NCBI RefSeq assembly: GCF_024809975.1
Contig: NZ_JANUDY010000001.1
Location: 434,001-498,000 of the forward strand
Origin: Comamonas sp. BIGb0152
GTDB lineage: Bacteria; Pseudomonadota; Gammaproteobacteria; Burkholderiales; Burkholderiaceae_C
Length of the DNA stretch: 64,000 bases
Direction of reading: 5' to 3'
Below, piece by piece: positions 17,484 to 26,090 of this stretch (the stretch's first letter is position 1; each line of letters starts with the position of its first letter). A model generated the notes under the pieces. The model was not told the DNA's origin. It searched no databases and saw only the letters and a list, made by a program, of their open reading frames with translations. A program made the translations under genes and the position numbers.

Positions 17484-18782
17484 TCAGGCAGCGGCCTGGG
17501 GCTGCAGCGCGGCGGGCGCCGTGCGGGCCCGGATGCCCAGCACCAGCAGCGCCGCCAGCACCGTGGTGCCTGCCAGCAGGTACAGGCCTGCAGCGGGTGA
17601 GTGGAAATGGCCCTCGGCCCAGTTCTTGACGATGGGGGCGACAAAGCCGCCGACCGCGCCCAGCGAATTGATCAGCGCAATGCCACCGGCCGCAGCAGCG
17701 CCCGCCAGGGTGTTGACCGGAAAGGTCCAGAACACCGGCTGCACGGCAATAAAGCCGGCCGCTGCAAAGCACAGTGCAGCCACACCCAGCAGCGGGCTGG
17801 AAAAGCTCACCGATGCGGCCATGCCGATGGCGGCGACAAGCAAGGTCACGCTGGCTACCGTGCGGGGCTTTTGGCTGCGCTGGGCAAAGCCGGGCACCCA
17901 CCAGGCCGCCAGCAGCGCGCAGACCCAGGGGATGGCCGATACCAGGCCCACTTTCAAGCCCACCTTGGTGCCCAAGAGGCCCGCCACCTGGCTGGGCAGA
18001 TAAAACACCACGCCGTAGACACTGGCCTGGATCAGCAGATACACGAGAGCCAGGTACAGCACGCGCGGCTGGCACAAGGCAGCGAGCAGGCTGTGCTGGT
18101 GGCCGCCCTTGGCACGCTCTTCGCTGGCGATGATGTCCTGCACCTGGCGGCGCTCATCGGCCGTCAGCCACTGTGCATCGGCGGGGCGGTTGGTCAGGTA
18201 GAAATAGGCCCAGATACCGACGACAACAGCCATCAGCCCTTCGACCGCAAACAGCCACTGCCAACCGTGCCAGCCGCCCATGCCATCGAGCTCCAGCAGC
18301 AGGCCCGACAAGGGGCTGCCAAAGATAAAGGCCAGCGGCGCGCCAAAGTAGAAAAAGCCCATGGCCTGCGCGCGGTGGGCGGCCGGGAACCAGTAGGTGA
18401 GGTACAGGATGACGCCGGGGAAGAAGCCCGCCTCGGCCACGCCCAGCAGGAAGCGCAGCACATAGAAGGTGGTCTCGTTATGGGCAAACATCATCGCTGC
18501 CGACACCAGACCCCAGGTGACCATGATGCGGCACATCCAGATGCGTGCGCCGATGCGGTGCATGATCAGATTGCTGGGCACTTCCAGCAGCGCATAACCG
18601 ACAAAGAACACACCCGCGCCAAACGCAAAGGCGGCGTCGCTGATGCCGGTATCGGCCTGGAAAGCCACCTTGGCAAAGCCCACATTGGCCCGGTCCAGAA
18701 AGGCCATGATGTACATCAGCAGCAAGAAGGGCAGCAGGCGCCAGGAAATCTTGGCGAGCAAGGGAGCGGGGAGTTTATTCAC
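17484..18782 (-). CDS. rhmT: MFS sugar-acid transporter, RhmT-like
   Basis: 432 residues with about twelve membrane segments. The start MNKLPAPLLAKISWRLLPFLL and motifs FLDRANVGFAK, GVAEAGFFPGVILYLTYWFP and FIAVQPVFWTFP place it in the anion:cation symporter branch, near E. coli RhmT (YfaV). It is first gene of the rhamnonate operon and probably takes up L-rhamnonate or a related sugar acid with protons. A short leader ORF and a hairpin lie upstream. Confidence 0.88.
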   Translation of the reverse strand: MNKLPAPLLAKISWRLLPFLLLMYIMAFLDRANVGFAKVAFQADTGISDAAFAFGAGVFFVGYALLEVPSNLIMHRIGARIWMCRIMVTWGLVSAAMMFAHNETTFYVLRFLLGVAEAGFFPGVILYLTYWFPAAHRAQAMGFFYFGAPLAFIFGSPLSGLLLELDGMGGWHGWQWLFAVEGLMAVVVGIWAYFYLTNRPADAQWLTADERRQVQDIIASEERAKGGHQHSLLAALCQPRVLYLALVYLLIQASVYGVVFYLPSQVAGLLGTKVGLKVGLVSAIPWVCALLAAWWVPGFAQRSQKPRTVASVTLLVAAIGMAASVSFSSPLLGVAALCFAAAGFIAVQPVFWTFPVNTLAGAAAAGGIALINSLGAVGGFVAPIVKNWAEGHFHSPAAGLYLLAGTTVLAALLVLGIRARTAPAALQPQAAA

Positions 18783-19055
18783 GACAAATCCTTAAAGACA
18801 ATGCGCAGCCAGCACGCCTGACAAACGGCAGGCGCAGCGGGAGCGAAAAAGGAGAAGGCGGTGCTGGCAAGCCAGCGCCGATGGGGCGCGGCTTGCGTTA
18901 GCGCCGTCGTGAAGCGGGGGGTCTAAAAAAAGTGTGCGCGAAGGCGTTCATGTTTGTCTCCTGAAAAGGTCATTCGTTCTTGTATTGGGCTGAATGTACG
19001 CGCATGATTGATGCCTAACAAATCAAATTTCAGTCATATCCGATACCTTTTATTT
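18783..19055. promoter_or_regulatory. Divergent rhmT/lysR intergenic region
   Basis: This 273-base gap carries the rhmT leader ORF and hairpin on the minus strand. TTGAT at 19008-19012 and ATCAA at 19022-19026 form an imperfectly spaced inverted pair just upstream of the LysR start, a possible regulator site. No clear consensus promoter was found. Confidence 0.4.
18898..18951 (-). CDS. 17-residue leader ORF upstream of rhmT
   Basis: The ATG at 18951 is preceded by AGGAG with a seven-base spacer, one of the best ribosome-binding sites in the region. It encodes a 17-residue peptide containing FFRPPASRRR immediately before TAA. The Pro-Pro and the three terminal Arg codons are features that can slow ribosomes. 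About 30-50 bases further, GCTGGC-TT-GCCAGC forms a hairpin followed within ten bases by a pyrimidine/T stretch. Leader-peptide attenuation of rhmT is an inference from this layout. Confidence 0.45.
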   Translation of the reverse strand: MNAFAHTFFRPPASRRR

Positions 19056-20024
19056 ATGTCTAAAAAACCCGCTTTATCGGCCGCACCACCGCTGCAGCGC
19101 AGCCTGCTCAACCGCCTGCGCTACAAGCACCTGCACATGCTGGTGGCGCTGGGATCGAGCCTGAACCTGCACCGCGCATCCATCAGCCTGTCGATGTCGC
19201 AGCCCGCTGCCACGCGCATGCTGCGCGAGATTGAGGACATGTTTGGCTGCCAGCTGTTTGAGCGCCTGCCGCGCGGCATGCGCCCTACCGCGCTGGGCCT
19301 GCAACTGGTGCGCTTTGCCGAGGCCTCGCTCAACAGCCTGGACCGCTGTGCCGAGGACTTGGCGGTGCGCCGCCAAGGCGGTTATGGCTACCTGGCGATC
19401 GGCACCATCATGGGTGCGGCGCCCGACCTGGTGATGACCGCGGTGGCCCAGATGAAAGCACAGAACCCGCAGCTGCGCCTGCGCATCATGGGCGATACCA
19501 GCGACCAAGTGCTGCGCCTGCTGGACCAGCGCCGCATTGACCTGGCGATTGCCCGCCGCCGCATTGCCGGCGACAGCGAGGCCTATGACTTTGAAGCGCT
19601 GGGCAATGAGCGCCTGCTGGTGGTGGTGCGCAGCGGCCATGTGCTGGCGCGGCGCCGCAAGCTGAGCTGGGAGGAATTGGTGCGCGACTGGCCCTGGATC
19701 TTGCAGCCGGCCAGCACGCCAGCACGCATCGCACTGGACCAGTTGCTGCACAGCCTGGAGCTGCCCGTGCCGGCCGACGTCACCGAGTGCAGCTCCGTCT
19801 ACTCGATGCAGCAACTGGTGCAGCTGACCGATGCAGTGATGCTGCTGTCCGACTCGGCCTTGAAGGACTATTTGCGCATGGGCTTGGTCAAGACCTTGCC
19901 GGTGCAGATCGATGTGCCGATGGCCCCGTTTGGCATGCTGACCCGCAAGGACCAGGAGGCCTCGCAGGAGCAGCAGCGCTTTATGGATCTGCTGCGGGCG
20001 CAGGCCAGGCGCATGGCAGCTTGA
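19056..20024 (+). CDS. LysR-family transcriptional regulator, divergent from rhm operon
   Basis: 322 residues from the ATG at 19056; upstream ATG at 19008 is possible. The helix-turn-helix is SLNLHRASISLSMSQPAATRMLREIEDMFGCQLFERLPRGM, in the GbpR/CbbR-like branch that often controls sugar or sugar-acid genes. The effector domain follows normally. It is divergent from rhmT and is the likely regulator of the rhamnonate operon, where E. coli instead uses an IclR-type protein (RhmR). That assignment rests on position only. Confidence 0.92.
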   Translation: MSKKPALSAAPPLQRSLLNRLRYKHLHMLVALGSSLNLHRASISLSMSQPAATRMLREIEDMFGCQLFERLPRGMRPTALGLQLVRFAEASLNSLDRCAEDLAVRRQGGYGYLAIGTIMGAAPDLVMTAVAQMKAQNPQLRLRIMGDTSDQVLRLLDQRRIDLAIARRRIAGDSEAYDFEALGNERLLVVVRSGHVLARRRKLSWEELVRDWPWILQPASTPARIALDQLLHSLELPVPADVTECSSVYSMQQLVQLTDAVMLLSDSALKDYLRMGLVKTLPVQIDVPMAPFGMLTRKDQEASQEQQRFMDLLRAQARRMAA

Positions 20025-20037
20025 CCGCTTGCAGGCC

Positions 20038-20931
20038 TCAGGCCAAATCCAGCGTTTTCAGCAGGGCCGCCAGTGCCTCGCGGCCTGCCCCCTGCAAGGT
20101 GTGCAGTGGCAGCGGCAGGCAGGGCGAGTGGGCCAGGCCCATCAGCTCGGCAGCAGTGGCCACCGACCGCAAACTGCCGCCCTTTTGCTGGAACCAGGAC
20201 CACAGTGGTGCCAGCCGGTTGGACAAGGCCAGCGCCTGCTCTGTGTCTCCGGCCAGCGCAGCGCGTGTGATCGCCAAGGTGGTCTGCGGCCACAGACCGC
20301 CGATGACCGAATACCAGGCATCACAACCCGCCACCAGGCCCTTGGCGCCCAAGGCATCGCCGCTGACGCCGATGCTGACATGGGCGGGCACGACAGCGCG
20401 CAGGCGCTGCACACGCGCCTTGGCCTCGGCGGCATCGGCCGGCACGCCGGGGATCTTGATCGATGCAATATGCGGCAGCTGCGCAATGCGGCCATGCAGC
20501 GCATCGCTGAACTCAAAGCGCGTGGTGCCGGGGTTGTCGTACACCACGATGGGCACCGACACGGCACGCGAGACGGCTTGGTAGAGGCCATAGACCTCGT
20601 CCTCGGACAGTTTTTGGTAAGAGACCGGGGCCAGCAGCAGGCCGCTGGCCCCGGCCTTTTGGGCGTCACTTGCCAGGTCCAGTACATCGCGGGTGCGCAG
20701 CGCGCCAATGCCCACCACCACGGGCACGCCCTGGGCCTGCTCCACCGCCAACGCCGCCACCTGGGCCCGCTCGGCCCGGGAGAGGTAGGCATAGCTGCCG
20801 GTGGAGCCCAGCGCGCCGATGGAATCCACACCAGCGGCCACCAAGCGCTGCACCAAACGCGCAAACGCTGGCATATCGATACCGGCCTCATCCATCGGGG
20901 TCAGCGGAAACGCACTCAATCCTGTGAACAT
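20038..20931 (-). CDS. DapA/N-acetylneuraminate-lyase family aldolase
   Basis: 297 residues from the ATG at 20931, chosen because AGGG lies six bases before it; an ATG at 20937 is too close to that site. The TIM-barrel aldolase has the GALGSTGSYAYLSRAER motif, the tyrosine in PIVVYDNPGTTRF and the Schiff-base lysine in HIASIKIPG. Members include dihydrodipicolinate synthase and several 2-keto-acid lyases. Away from lysine genes and near sugar-acid catabolism, a catabolic 2-keto-acid lyase or dehydratase is more likely than DapA itself. It is divergent from a MocR regulator. Confidence 0.85.
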   Translation of the reverse strand: MFTGLSAFPLTPMDEAGIDMPAFARLVQRLVAAGVDSIGALGSTGSYAYLSRAERAQVAALAVEQAQGVPVVVGIGALRTRDVLDLASDAQKAGASGLLLAPVSYQKLSEDEVYGLYQAVSRAVSVPIVVYDNPGTTRFEFSDALHGRIAQLPHIASIKIPGVPADAAEAKARVQRLRAVVPAHVSIGVSGDALGAKGLVAGCDAWYSVIGGLWPQTTLAITRAALAGDTEQALALSNRLAPLWSWFQQKGGSLRSVATAAELMGLAHSPCLPLPLHTLQGAGREALAALLKTLDLA

Positions 20932-21004
20932 GTTCATCCCTGTCAAAACATCAGCCACCCCCAAGCGCGGGCACGGCAAGAGCCGGATTGTGCGGCCAGC
21001 GCTT

Positions 21005-21047
21005 CTGGTTAAAAATAGCCAGTTTTCAACAAAATCACTGGTCCAGT
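21005..21047. promoter_or_regulatory. CTGG/CCAG repeats before the MocR gene
   Basis: ACTGG-T-CCAGT (21037-21047) is a perfect 11-bp palindrome ending eight bases before the mocR start, and a second CTGG...CCAG pair lies at 21005-21022. Repeated related half-sites like these are usual for MocR autoregulation and control of a divergent gene, here the DapA-like aldolase. Confidence 0.45.
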
Positions 21048-21055
21048 TGCCCGCC

Positions 21056-22546
21056 ATGCCAACGCCCTCTTCCCCCCGCCCCGGCAGCCGCAGCCTGTAC
21101 CGCGACATCCGCGCACGCATTGGCGATGGCAGCTATGCAGCGGGCACGGCCCTGCCCTCGACCCGGTCGCTGGCTGCAGAGCGGGGGCTGTCGCGCGGCA
21201 CCGTGAGCCTGGTCTATGAGCAGTTGGCTGCGGATGGCTTTATCGACACCCGCCCCGGAGCCGCGACGCGCGTGGCAGCGGGTGCAGCGGACCGCATCAA
21301 AGCCCAAGGCTGCGATGCTGCTGCAGCCGAACCACAGCGCCACACGCCAGACAACAGCCGCCTGTCCGAGTTTGCCCAGCGCGTGCAGGCCATGCCGCTG
21401 CGCCCGCCCGCGCCAGACGCCACGGGGGTGATCGACTTTGTCTACGGGCCGCTGGCGGGCAGCGATTTCCCGACCCTGCACTGGATCAAGGCCTTGCGCC
21501 AGGCAGAAAGCCAGCGTGGCCAGCGGCTGGAGTACGCGCCGCCGCTGGGCGCGCCCGAGTTGCGCCAGGCCCTGCAAAACCACCTGCACCAGACCCGGGG
21601 AATCACCTGCAGCACCGAACAGATCCTGGTGGTCAACGGCTCGCAACATGCGCTGGATCTCTGCGCCCGGTTGCTGCTCAACCCGGGGGACCCGGTGGTG
21701 GTCGAGAACCCTGGTTACCGCATGGCGCACCAGGTGTTCAAGGCCTATGGTGCGCAGCTGGTCTGCGCCGATGTGGATGACAACGGCCTGCAGACCGAGC
21801 AACTGCCGGGCCTGGCGGCACATGGCCCGCCCAAGCTGGCCTATGTGACCCCCAGCCACCAGTTTCCGCTGGGCGGCTATCTGCCGATTGCGCGCCGGCA
21901 TGCCTTGCTCGATTGGGCGCATGCCCAGGGCTGCTGGGTGATTGAGGACGATTACGACAGCGACTACCGCTATACCGTGCGGCCCGAGCCCAGCCTGCTG
22001 TCGCTGGACAGCGCTGGCTGCGTCATCCATGTGGGCACCTTCTCCAAGACCTTGTCGCCCCAGCTGCGCCTGGGTTACATGGTGCTGCCCCCGGCGCTGG
22101 CAGGCCTGTTTGCCCAGGCCAAGCAGCTGGCCGACCGCCACAGTGCCACCGGCCCGCAGCGGGCGCTGGCCCAGCTGATCGCAGACGGCAGCTACGCCCG
22201 CCATGTGCGCCGCATGCGACGCAAGCAGCATGCCCGCCAACATGCCTTGCTGCAGGCGCTGGACCGGCACCTGGGCACGCAGGTGCATATCCAGGGTGCC
22301 GCCAGCGGCCTGCACCTGGCGGTGTGGTTTCCGGCCTTACCGGCCAGACAGGAGGCCCAACTGGTGGAGGCTGCCGCGCTGCGCGGCGTGCGCGTCTACC
22401 CCATCAGCCCGCTGTATCTGGACAGCGGCAGCCGGCCGCTGCAGCGCGCTGCGGCGGGGGTGGTGATGGGCTATGCGCTGCTGGATCAGCCCGAGATTGA
22501 GCGAGGCGTGCAGTGCCTGGCGCAGGCGCTGGCCAGCTTGCAATAG
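21056..22546 (+). CDS. MocR/PdxR-family regulator (GntR helix-turn-helix plus aminotransferase domain)
   Basis: 496 residues from the ATG at 21056. A GntR winged helix (SLYRDIRARIGDGSYAAGTALPSTRSLAAERGLSRGTVSLVYEQL) is joined by a linker to a fold-type I aminotransferase domain. That domain has the PLP lysine in HVGTFSKTLSPQLRLGY and the VIEDDYDSDYR motif. Such proteins are PLP-responsive activators or repressors of PdxST or amino-acid-related genes. It is divergent from the DapA-like gene, the most likely target. Confidence 0.93.
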   Translation: MPTPSSPRPGSRSLYRDIRARIGDGSYAAGTALPSTRSLAAERGLSRGTVSLVYEQLAADGFIDTRPGAATRVAAGAADRIKAQGCDAAAAEPQRHTPDNSRLSEFAQRVQAMPLRPPAPDATGVIDFVYGPLAGSDFPTLHWIKALRQAESQRGQRLEYAPPLGAPELRQALQNHLHQTRGITCSTEQILVVNGSQHALDLCARLLLNPGDPVVVENPGYRMAHQVFKAYGAQLVCADVDDNGLQTEQLPGLAAHGPPKLAYVTPSHQFPLGGYLPIARRHALLDWAHAQGCWVIEDDYDSDYRYTVRPEPSLLSLDSAGCVIHVGTFSKTLSPQLRLGYMVLPPALAGLFAQAKQLADRHSATGPQRALAQLIADGSYARHVRRMRRKQHARQHALLQALDRHLGTQVHIQGAASGLHLAVWFPALPARQEAQLVEAAALRGVRVYPISPLYLDSGSRPLQRAAAGVVMGYALLDQPEIERGVQCLAQALASLQ

Positions 22547-22556
22547 TCAGAAAAGC

Positions 22557-23444
22557 TTAGGCATCCCACTGCAGGCAGCGCATGCTGATGGTGCCGGACT
22601 GAAAGCCCTCGAACACCTGGCGCGCCGGGCCGCTGCCGTGCGCGGCGCCCAAGGCATAGAGCAAGGGCCAGTAGTGGTCGGGGGTGGGCACGGCCATCTT
22701 GGCCGAGGCATGCAGTTGCTGGTAGGCCATCAAGGCCTCGTGGTTGCCAGCCAGCAATGCCTGCTTGGCCACCTCGTCAAACTGCTGGGCCCAGTCGCGG
22801 GCGGCCATCAGGCCATCGGGGGCGCCGCGCACCGTGGCCCGCAGGTTGTGCACGATGTTGCCGCTGCCGATGACCAGCACGCCTTGCTCGCGCAAGGCCG
22901 CCAGTTCCTTGCCCACGGCATAGTGGTAGGGCGCGGGCTGGTTGTAGTCGATCGAGACCTGGAACACCGGCACATCGGCCTGGGGAAAGAGGTGGTGCAA
23001 GACCGTCCAGGTGCCGTGGTCCAGCCCCCACTGGTCCGTCAGCTGCGCCTGGCCGCTGCGCACCAGCGCAGCCGCCTGCGCCGCCAATGCGGGGTGGCCA
23101 GCGGCCGGGTACTGCATGGCATGCAAGTCGGCGGGAAAGCCGGAGAAGTCATGGATGGTGGGAGGCTTGTCGTTCACCGTCACCCCCGTGCTGCCGCGCG
23201 TGAGCCAATGGGCGGACACCACCAAGATCGCGGCGGGCTTTGGCAGGCTGCTGCCCCAGCGTTGCAGGTGCTGGGTAAAGGGGTTGGCGCTGATGGCATT
23301 CATGGGGCTGCCATGGCCGATAAACAGCACCGGCATCTTGCGCGGCGGCTGCGGGCTGCGGGCCAGCGCTTGGCCCATGGGCAGCAGGGCGGCCATCACC
23401 GCAGACAGGCTGCCGGACAGAACCAGGGAACGACGTGACAACAT
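22557..23444 (-). CDS. DODA-type extradiol ring-cleavage dioxygenase with export signal
   Basis: 295 residues from the ATG at 23444. The catalytic domain has the zinc/iron-ligand histidines in FIGHGSPMN, VVSAHWLTRG, DHGTWTVLHHLFP and GSGNIVHNLR, matching 4,5-DOPA dioxygenase (YgiD) proteins. Unlike the cytoplasmic E. coli enzyme it begins with MLSRRSLVLSGSLSAVMAA..ALA, which looks like a twin-arginine or Sec signal peptide. The product may therefore act in the periplasm. Its partner substrate is unknown. It is convergent with mocR. Confidence 0.85.
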   Translation of the reverse strand: MLSRRSLVLSGSLSAVMAALLPMGQALARSPQPPRKMPVLFIGHGSPMNAISANPFTQHLQRWGSSLPKPAAILVVSAHWLTRGSTGVTVNDKPPTIHDFSGFPADLHAMQYPAAGHPALAAQAAALVRSGQAQLTDQWGLDHGTWTVLHHLFPQADVPVFQVSIDYNQPAPYHYAVGKELAALREQGVLVIGSGNIVHNLRATVRGAPDGLMAARDWAQQFDEVAKQALLAGNHEALMAYQQLHASAKMAVPTPDHYWPLLYALGAAHGSGPARQVFEGFQSGTISMRCLQWDA

Positions 23445-23592
23445 AGGGGCGAACACCAAAAGCAACGGGGCCGCCGTCAGACGCGGCCCCGGGCCACAAG
23501 TTCCGTCACAACCCCCCAGAAAAATGCAGCGCTTGCCGATGGGCATGCACTGCATGGATGTTGGAGCGTTGGCGCGTCAGACGGTCAACAGA

Positions 23593-24636
23593 TCAAATGC
23601 TGGCGTTGTCGATCACAAAGCGGTAGGCCACATCGCCGCGCAGCATGCGCTCATAGGCCTCGTTGATGTGGTCGGCCTGGATCAGCTCAATGTCCGCCAC
23701 AATGCCGTGCTCGGCGCAGAAGTCGAGCATCTCCTGCGTTTCGGGGATGCCGCCAATCATAGATCCGGCCAGACTGCGCCGCTTCATGATCAGCCCAAAC
23801 ACCCCAGGCGAAGGATGCGGGGTAGAAGGCGCGCCCACCAGGGTCATGGTGCCGTCGCGCTTGAGCAGGCTGAAGAAGGGATCCAGGTCATGCGGGGCGG
23901 CCACGGTGTTCAAGATGAAATCCAGGCTTTGCGCATGCGCGGCCATCTCATCGGCATTGCGCGATACCACCACCTCGGCAGCGCCCAGCGCCTTGGCCGC
24001 ATCACGCTTGGATTCGGAGGTGGTGAAGGCCACCACATGTGCGCCCATGGCATGCGCCAGCTTGATGCCCATATGGCCCAGACCGCCAATGCCCACCACC
24101 CCGACCCTGTGGCCCGGCCCCACCCGCCAGTGGCGCAGTGGCGAATAGGTGGTGATGCCTGCGCACAGCAACGGCGCCACGGCAGCCAGCTGTGCGGGCG
24201 GGTGGCTGACCCGCAGCACATAGCGCTGGTGCACGACGATGCTTTGCGCATAGCCGCCCAAGGTGTGGCCTGGCGCATCGGCCGTGGGCCCGTTGTAGGT
24301 GCCCACCATGTGGTTGCAGTAGTTCTCCAGCCCCATGCCGCAATCCACGCAGTGCTGGCAGCTATCGACAATGCAGCCCACACCGACGAGATCGCCCGGC
24401 TTGAAATCGCTCACCTCGGCGCCCACGGCGGCCACCTCGCCCACAATCTCATGCCCCGGCACGCAGGGGTAGAGCGTGCCGGCCCATTCGGAGCGCACCT
24501 GGTGGATGTCCGAGTGGCAAACGCCGCAATAGGCAATGCGAATCTGCACATCCTGCGCGCCCGGCGTGCGGCGCTCGATGTTCAAGGCTTCAAGGGGTTG
24601 GTCAGCCGCGTGGGCGCCATAGGCTTTGACGGTCAT
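23593..24636 (-). CDS. Zinc-dependent NAD(P) alcohol dehydrogenase, YahK-like
   Basis: 347 residues from the ATG at 24636. The catalytic-zinc motif is CGVCHSDIHQV, with PCVPGHEIVGEV. The structural-zinc cysteines lie in VGCIVDSCQHCVDCGMGLENYC. The cofactor motif is VGIGGLGHMGIKLAHAMGAHV. These match the broad-specificity aldehyde reductases of the YahK/cinnamyl alcohol dehydrogenase group. It is followed by the dioxygenase gene on the same strand, but a 148-base gap separates them. Confidence 0.92.
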   Translation of the reverse strand: MTVKAYGAHAADQPLEALNIERRTPGAQDVQIRIAYCGVCHSDIHQVRSEWAGTLYPCVPGHEIVGEVAAVGAEVSDFKPGDLVGVGCIVDSCQHCVDCGMGLENYCNHMVGTYNGPTADAPGHTLGGYAQSIVVHQRYVLRVSHPPAQLAAVAPLLCAGITTYSPLRHWRVGPGHRVGVVGIGGLGHMGIKLAHAMGAHVVAFTTSESKRDAAKALGAAEVVVSRNADEMAAHAQSLDFILNTVAAPHDLDPFFSLLKRDGTMTLVGAPSTPHPSPGVFGLIMKRRSLAGSMIGGIPETQEMLDFCAEHGIVADIELIQADHINEAYERMLRGDVAYRFVIDNASI

Positions 24637-24837
24637 GATGAGGGTCCTATTCCGTTCATGGGGTACACCGCAGGTGCGTTGGCTTGGCAGCGCACGAGGA
24701 CGGATGCACGGGGGTTGTGTTGCCTGCATGCAGAGGGATCGGCAGCGACGCCGGCATGGCAGCGCGTTCATCTTACGCCCCTTGCAAGGCAGCGCTGCAT
24801 ACGGCCGAGCAGCCGAAGCGCTGCTGCTAGCGCGGCC

Positions 24838-24869
24838 CCAAAAAGCGGGCGGCGGCATCCCGCTTTTGG
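24838..24869. terminator. Isolated hairpin with A/T flanks
   Basis: CCAAAAAGCGGG and CCCGCTTTTGG form a stem with one bulged A and a loop of nine bases. No gene ends next to it, so it may be the terminator of a gene that has been lost. Confidence 0.4.
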
Positions 24870-24941
24870 CCTGCGCCATGGCGCTGTCGCGCGCCACATC
24901 GCGCACATTGCGCACATTGCCCTTTTATTCACATGGTTTTT

Positions 24942-24956
24942 TGAGAATAATTCTCA
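24942..24956. promoter_or_regulatory. Orphan Fur-box-like palindrome
   Basis: TGAGAAT-A-ATTCTCA is a perfect 15-bp palindrome with the spacing of Fur sites (GAGAATnATTCTC core). No gene follows closely in either direction: the alcohol dehydrogenase start is 300 bases away and the region to the right is decayed. Confidence 0.5.
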
Positions 24957-26060
24957 TTTGCGAATATCATAGACCCCAAGGTTCAGCGATTGCCGCCGTT
25001 CCTTGTTTCATCGTGGGGCGACCTACTGGGTTTTCACTCCAGTGGTCGTTTTTGCTAGCCAACGGTTCTCCATGTAGCCAGGCATTTTTTTCCACGCTGA
25101 ATCTCTTGCAGTCTCTTGGCGTTCTCCGCCAACACCCGTCCGCTCCGACCTGCTCGGTCAGAACCCTGGACACCGGCATGCACCCTTCCGGCGTTGCAGC
25201 CACTCCCCCCTTCGATGCGCCTACTGCGCCGTATTTTCCGCAGCACCGTGGGTGTCAGGCCCGCTATCCCATGGATCCTGGTGCGGCTACCCGCACCGGC
25301 CCTGACAAAGCTGGAAAAAACGGGTGTGTCGTACAGCCACCGTTGAAATGCCTGGTCGTGAGCACCCTTGTGCAAAAGGCCCTGCCGTGGTCTGAAGGCA
25401 GTCTCGGGCGATCCGCGTCCATCCGGAGGGACGAGGGATGCTGCAGATGGTCTCTCAGACTTGGACCAGCACCAGCACCTGCGTTTGGTGGTCTTCTCGA
25501 ATTCGGCCACCAAGTGCATTTGCTTTCTCTGTGAATCATCCGATTAAGCGGGGTGGGCTGAGAGCTTTTCAGCATTTTCCTAGCATCCACGCCCTGAATC
25601 AACGCAAAAAGATCACCGCATGAAACCCCTGTCTGCATGCGACCGGTAGCTATTTATTAATATCAGGTTTTTTATTAATATATCAACCCACTCCATACCG
25701 GAGTAACAATAAATCAGCAGCTGAGGCCAAAAGTAATATACCGACGGCCCTCCGAGCGCCTGTGCTATTGTAAAAATTACCAGGGCATCCTTCTTCAGTC
25801 GCAATGCTTGCAGAGGCCCGATGACCTCCAAACGGCATCACAACCCTATCAGATTCAGCAAATAATTATCTTAAATAATCAAAATTTTAAAATTCAAAAT
25901 AATTTCATGTGGATTTCATATTAATTCAAAAACTAACTATTTATAGCCAGGTGAATATTTAACTTCAACCTCACAACAGTGCAGAAAATATAAATTCTGG
26001 AGAAATTCGAGCAAACATTCTACAAAATACCACAACGGCTGCAATAGATTAATTTTAACC

Positions 26061-26074
26061 GATTAAATTTAATC
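26061..26074. promoter_or_regulatory. Perfect 14-bp palindrome upstream of CHAT operon
   Basis: GATTAAATTTAATC is fully self-complementary and ends 16 bases before the CHAT start codon. Its position suggests an operator for the operon. No regulator gene is linked. Confidence 0.4.
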
Positions 26075-26090
26075 GTGTACTCGTAGCACC

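Larger units (their letters stand above)
24637..26090. other. Gene-poor boundary region of the accessory island
   Basis: No convincing gene is found in 1.45 kb. Open frames on both strands are only shadow-like and match no family known to me. A hairpin lies at 24838-24869 and a Fur-like palindrome at 24942-24956. From about 25,640 the base composition changes abruptly from GC-rich to strongly AT-rich. That part contains TTTATTAATAT twice (25653 and 25671), and a 72-residue hydrophobic open frame at 25613-25831 on the minus strand that I cannot identify. The stretch probably holds the island's left junction and the promoter of the CHAT operon. Confidence 0.6.

Noticed and set aside
20038..20931. 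Housekeeping dapA
   Set aside because: Family and Schiff-base lysine fit, but the context is catabolic and there is no lysine gene nearby, so the specific name is withheld.
24626..25534. 302-residue plus-strand frame across the gene-poor region
   Set aside because: Begins inside the start of the alcohol dehydrogenase, runs through a hairpin and Fur-like site, and shows no domain, so it is not taken as a gene.
24637..25660. Direct repeat of the tRNA 3' end as left attachment site
   Set aside because: By eye no copy of the TGGTAGGGCGTGAGGGAC sequence occurs at the left side; a computed search could still find a diverged one.
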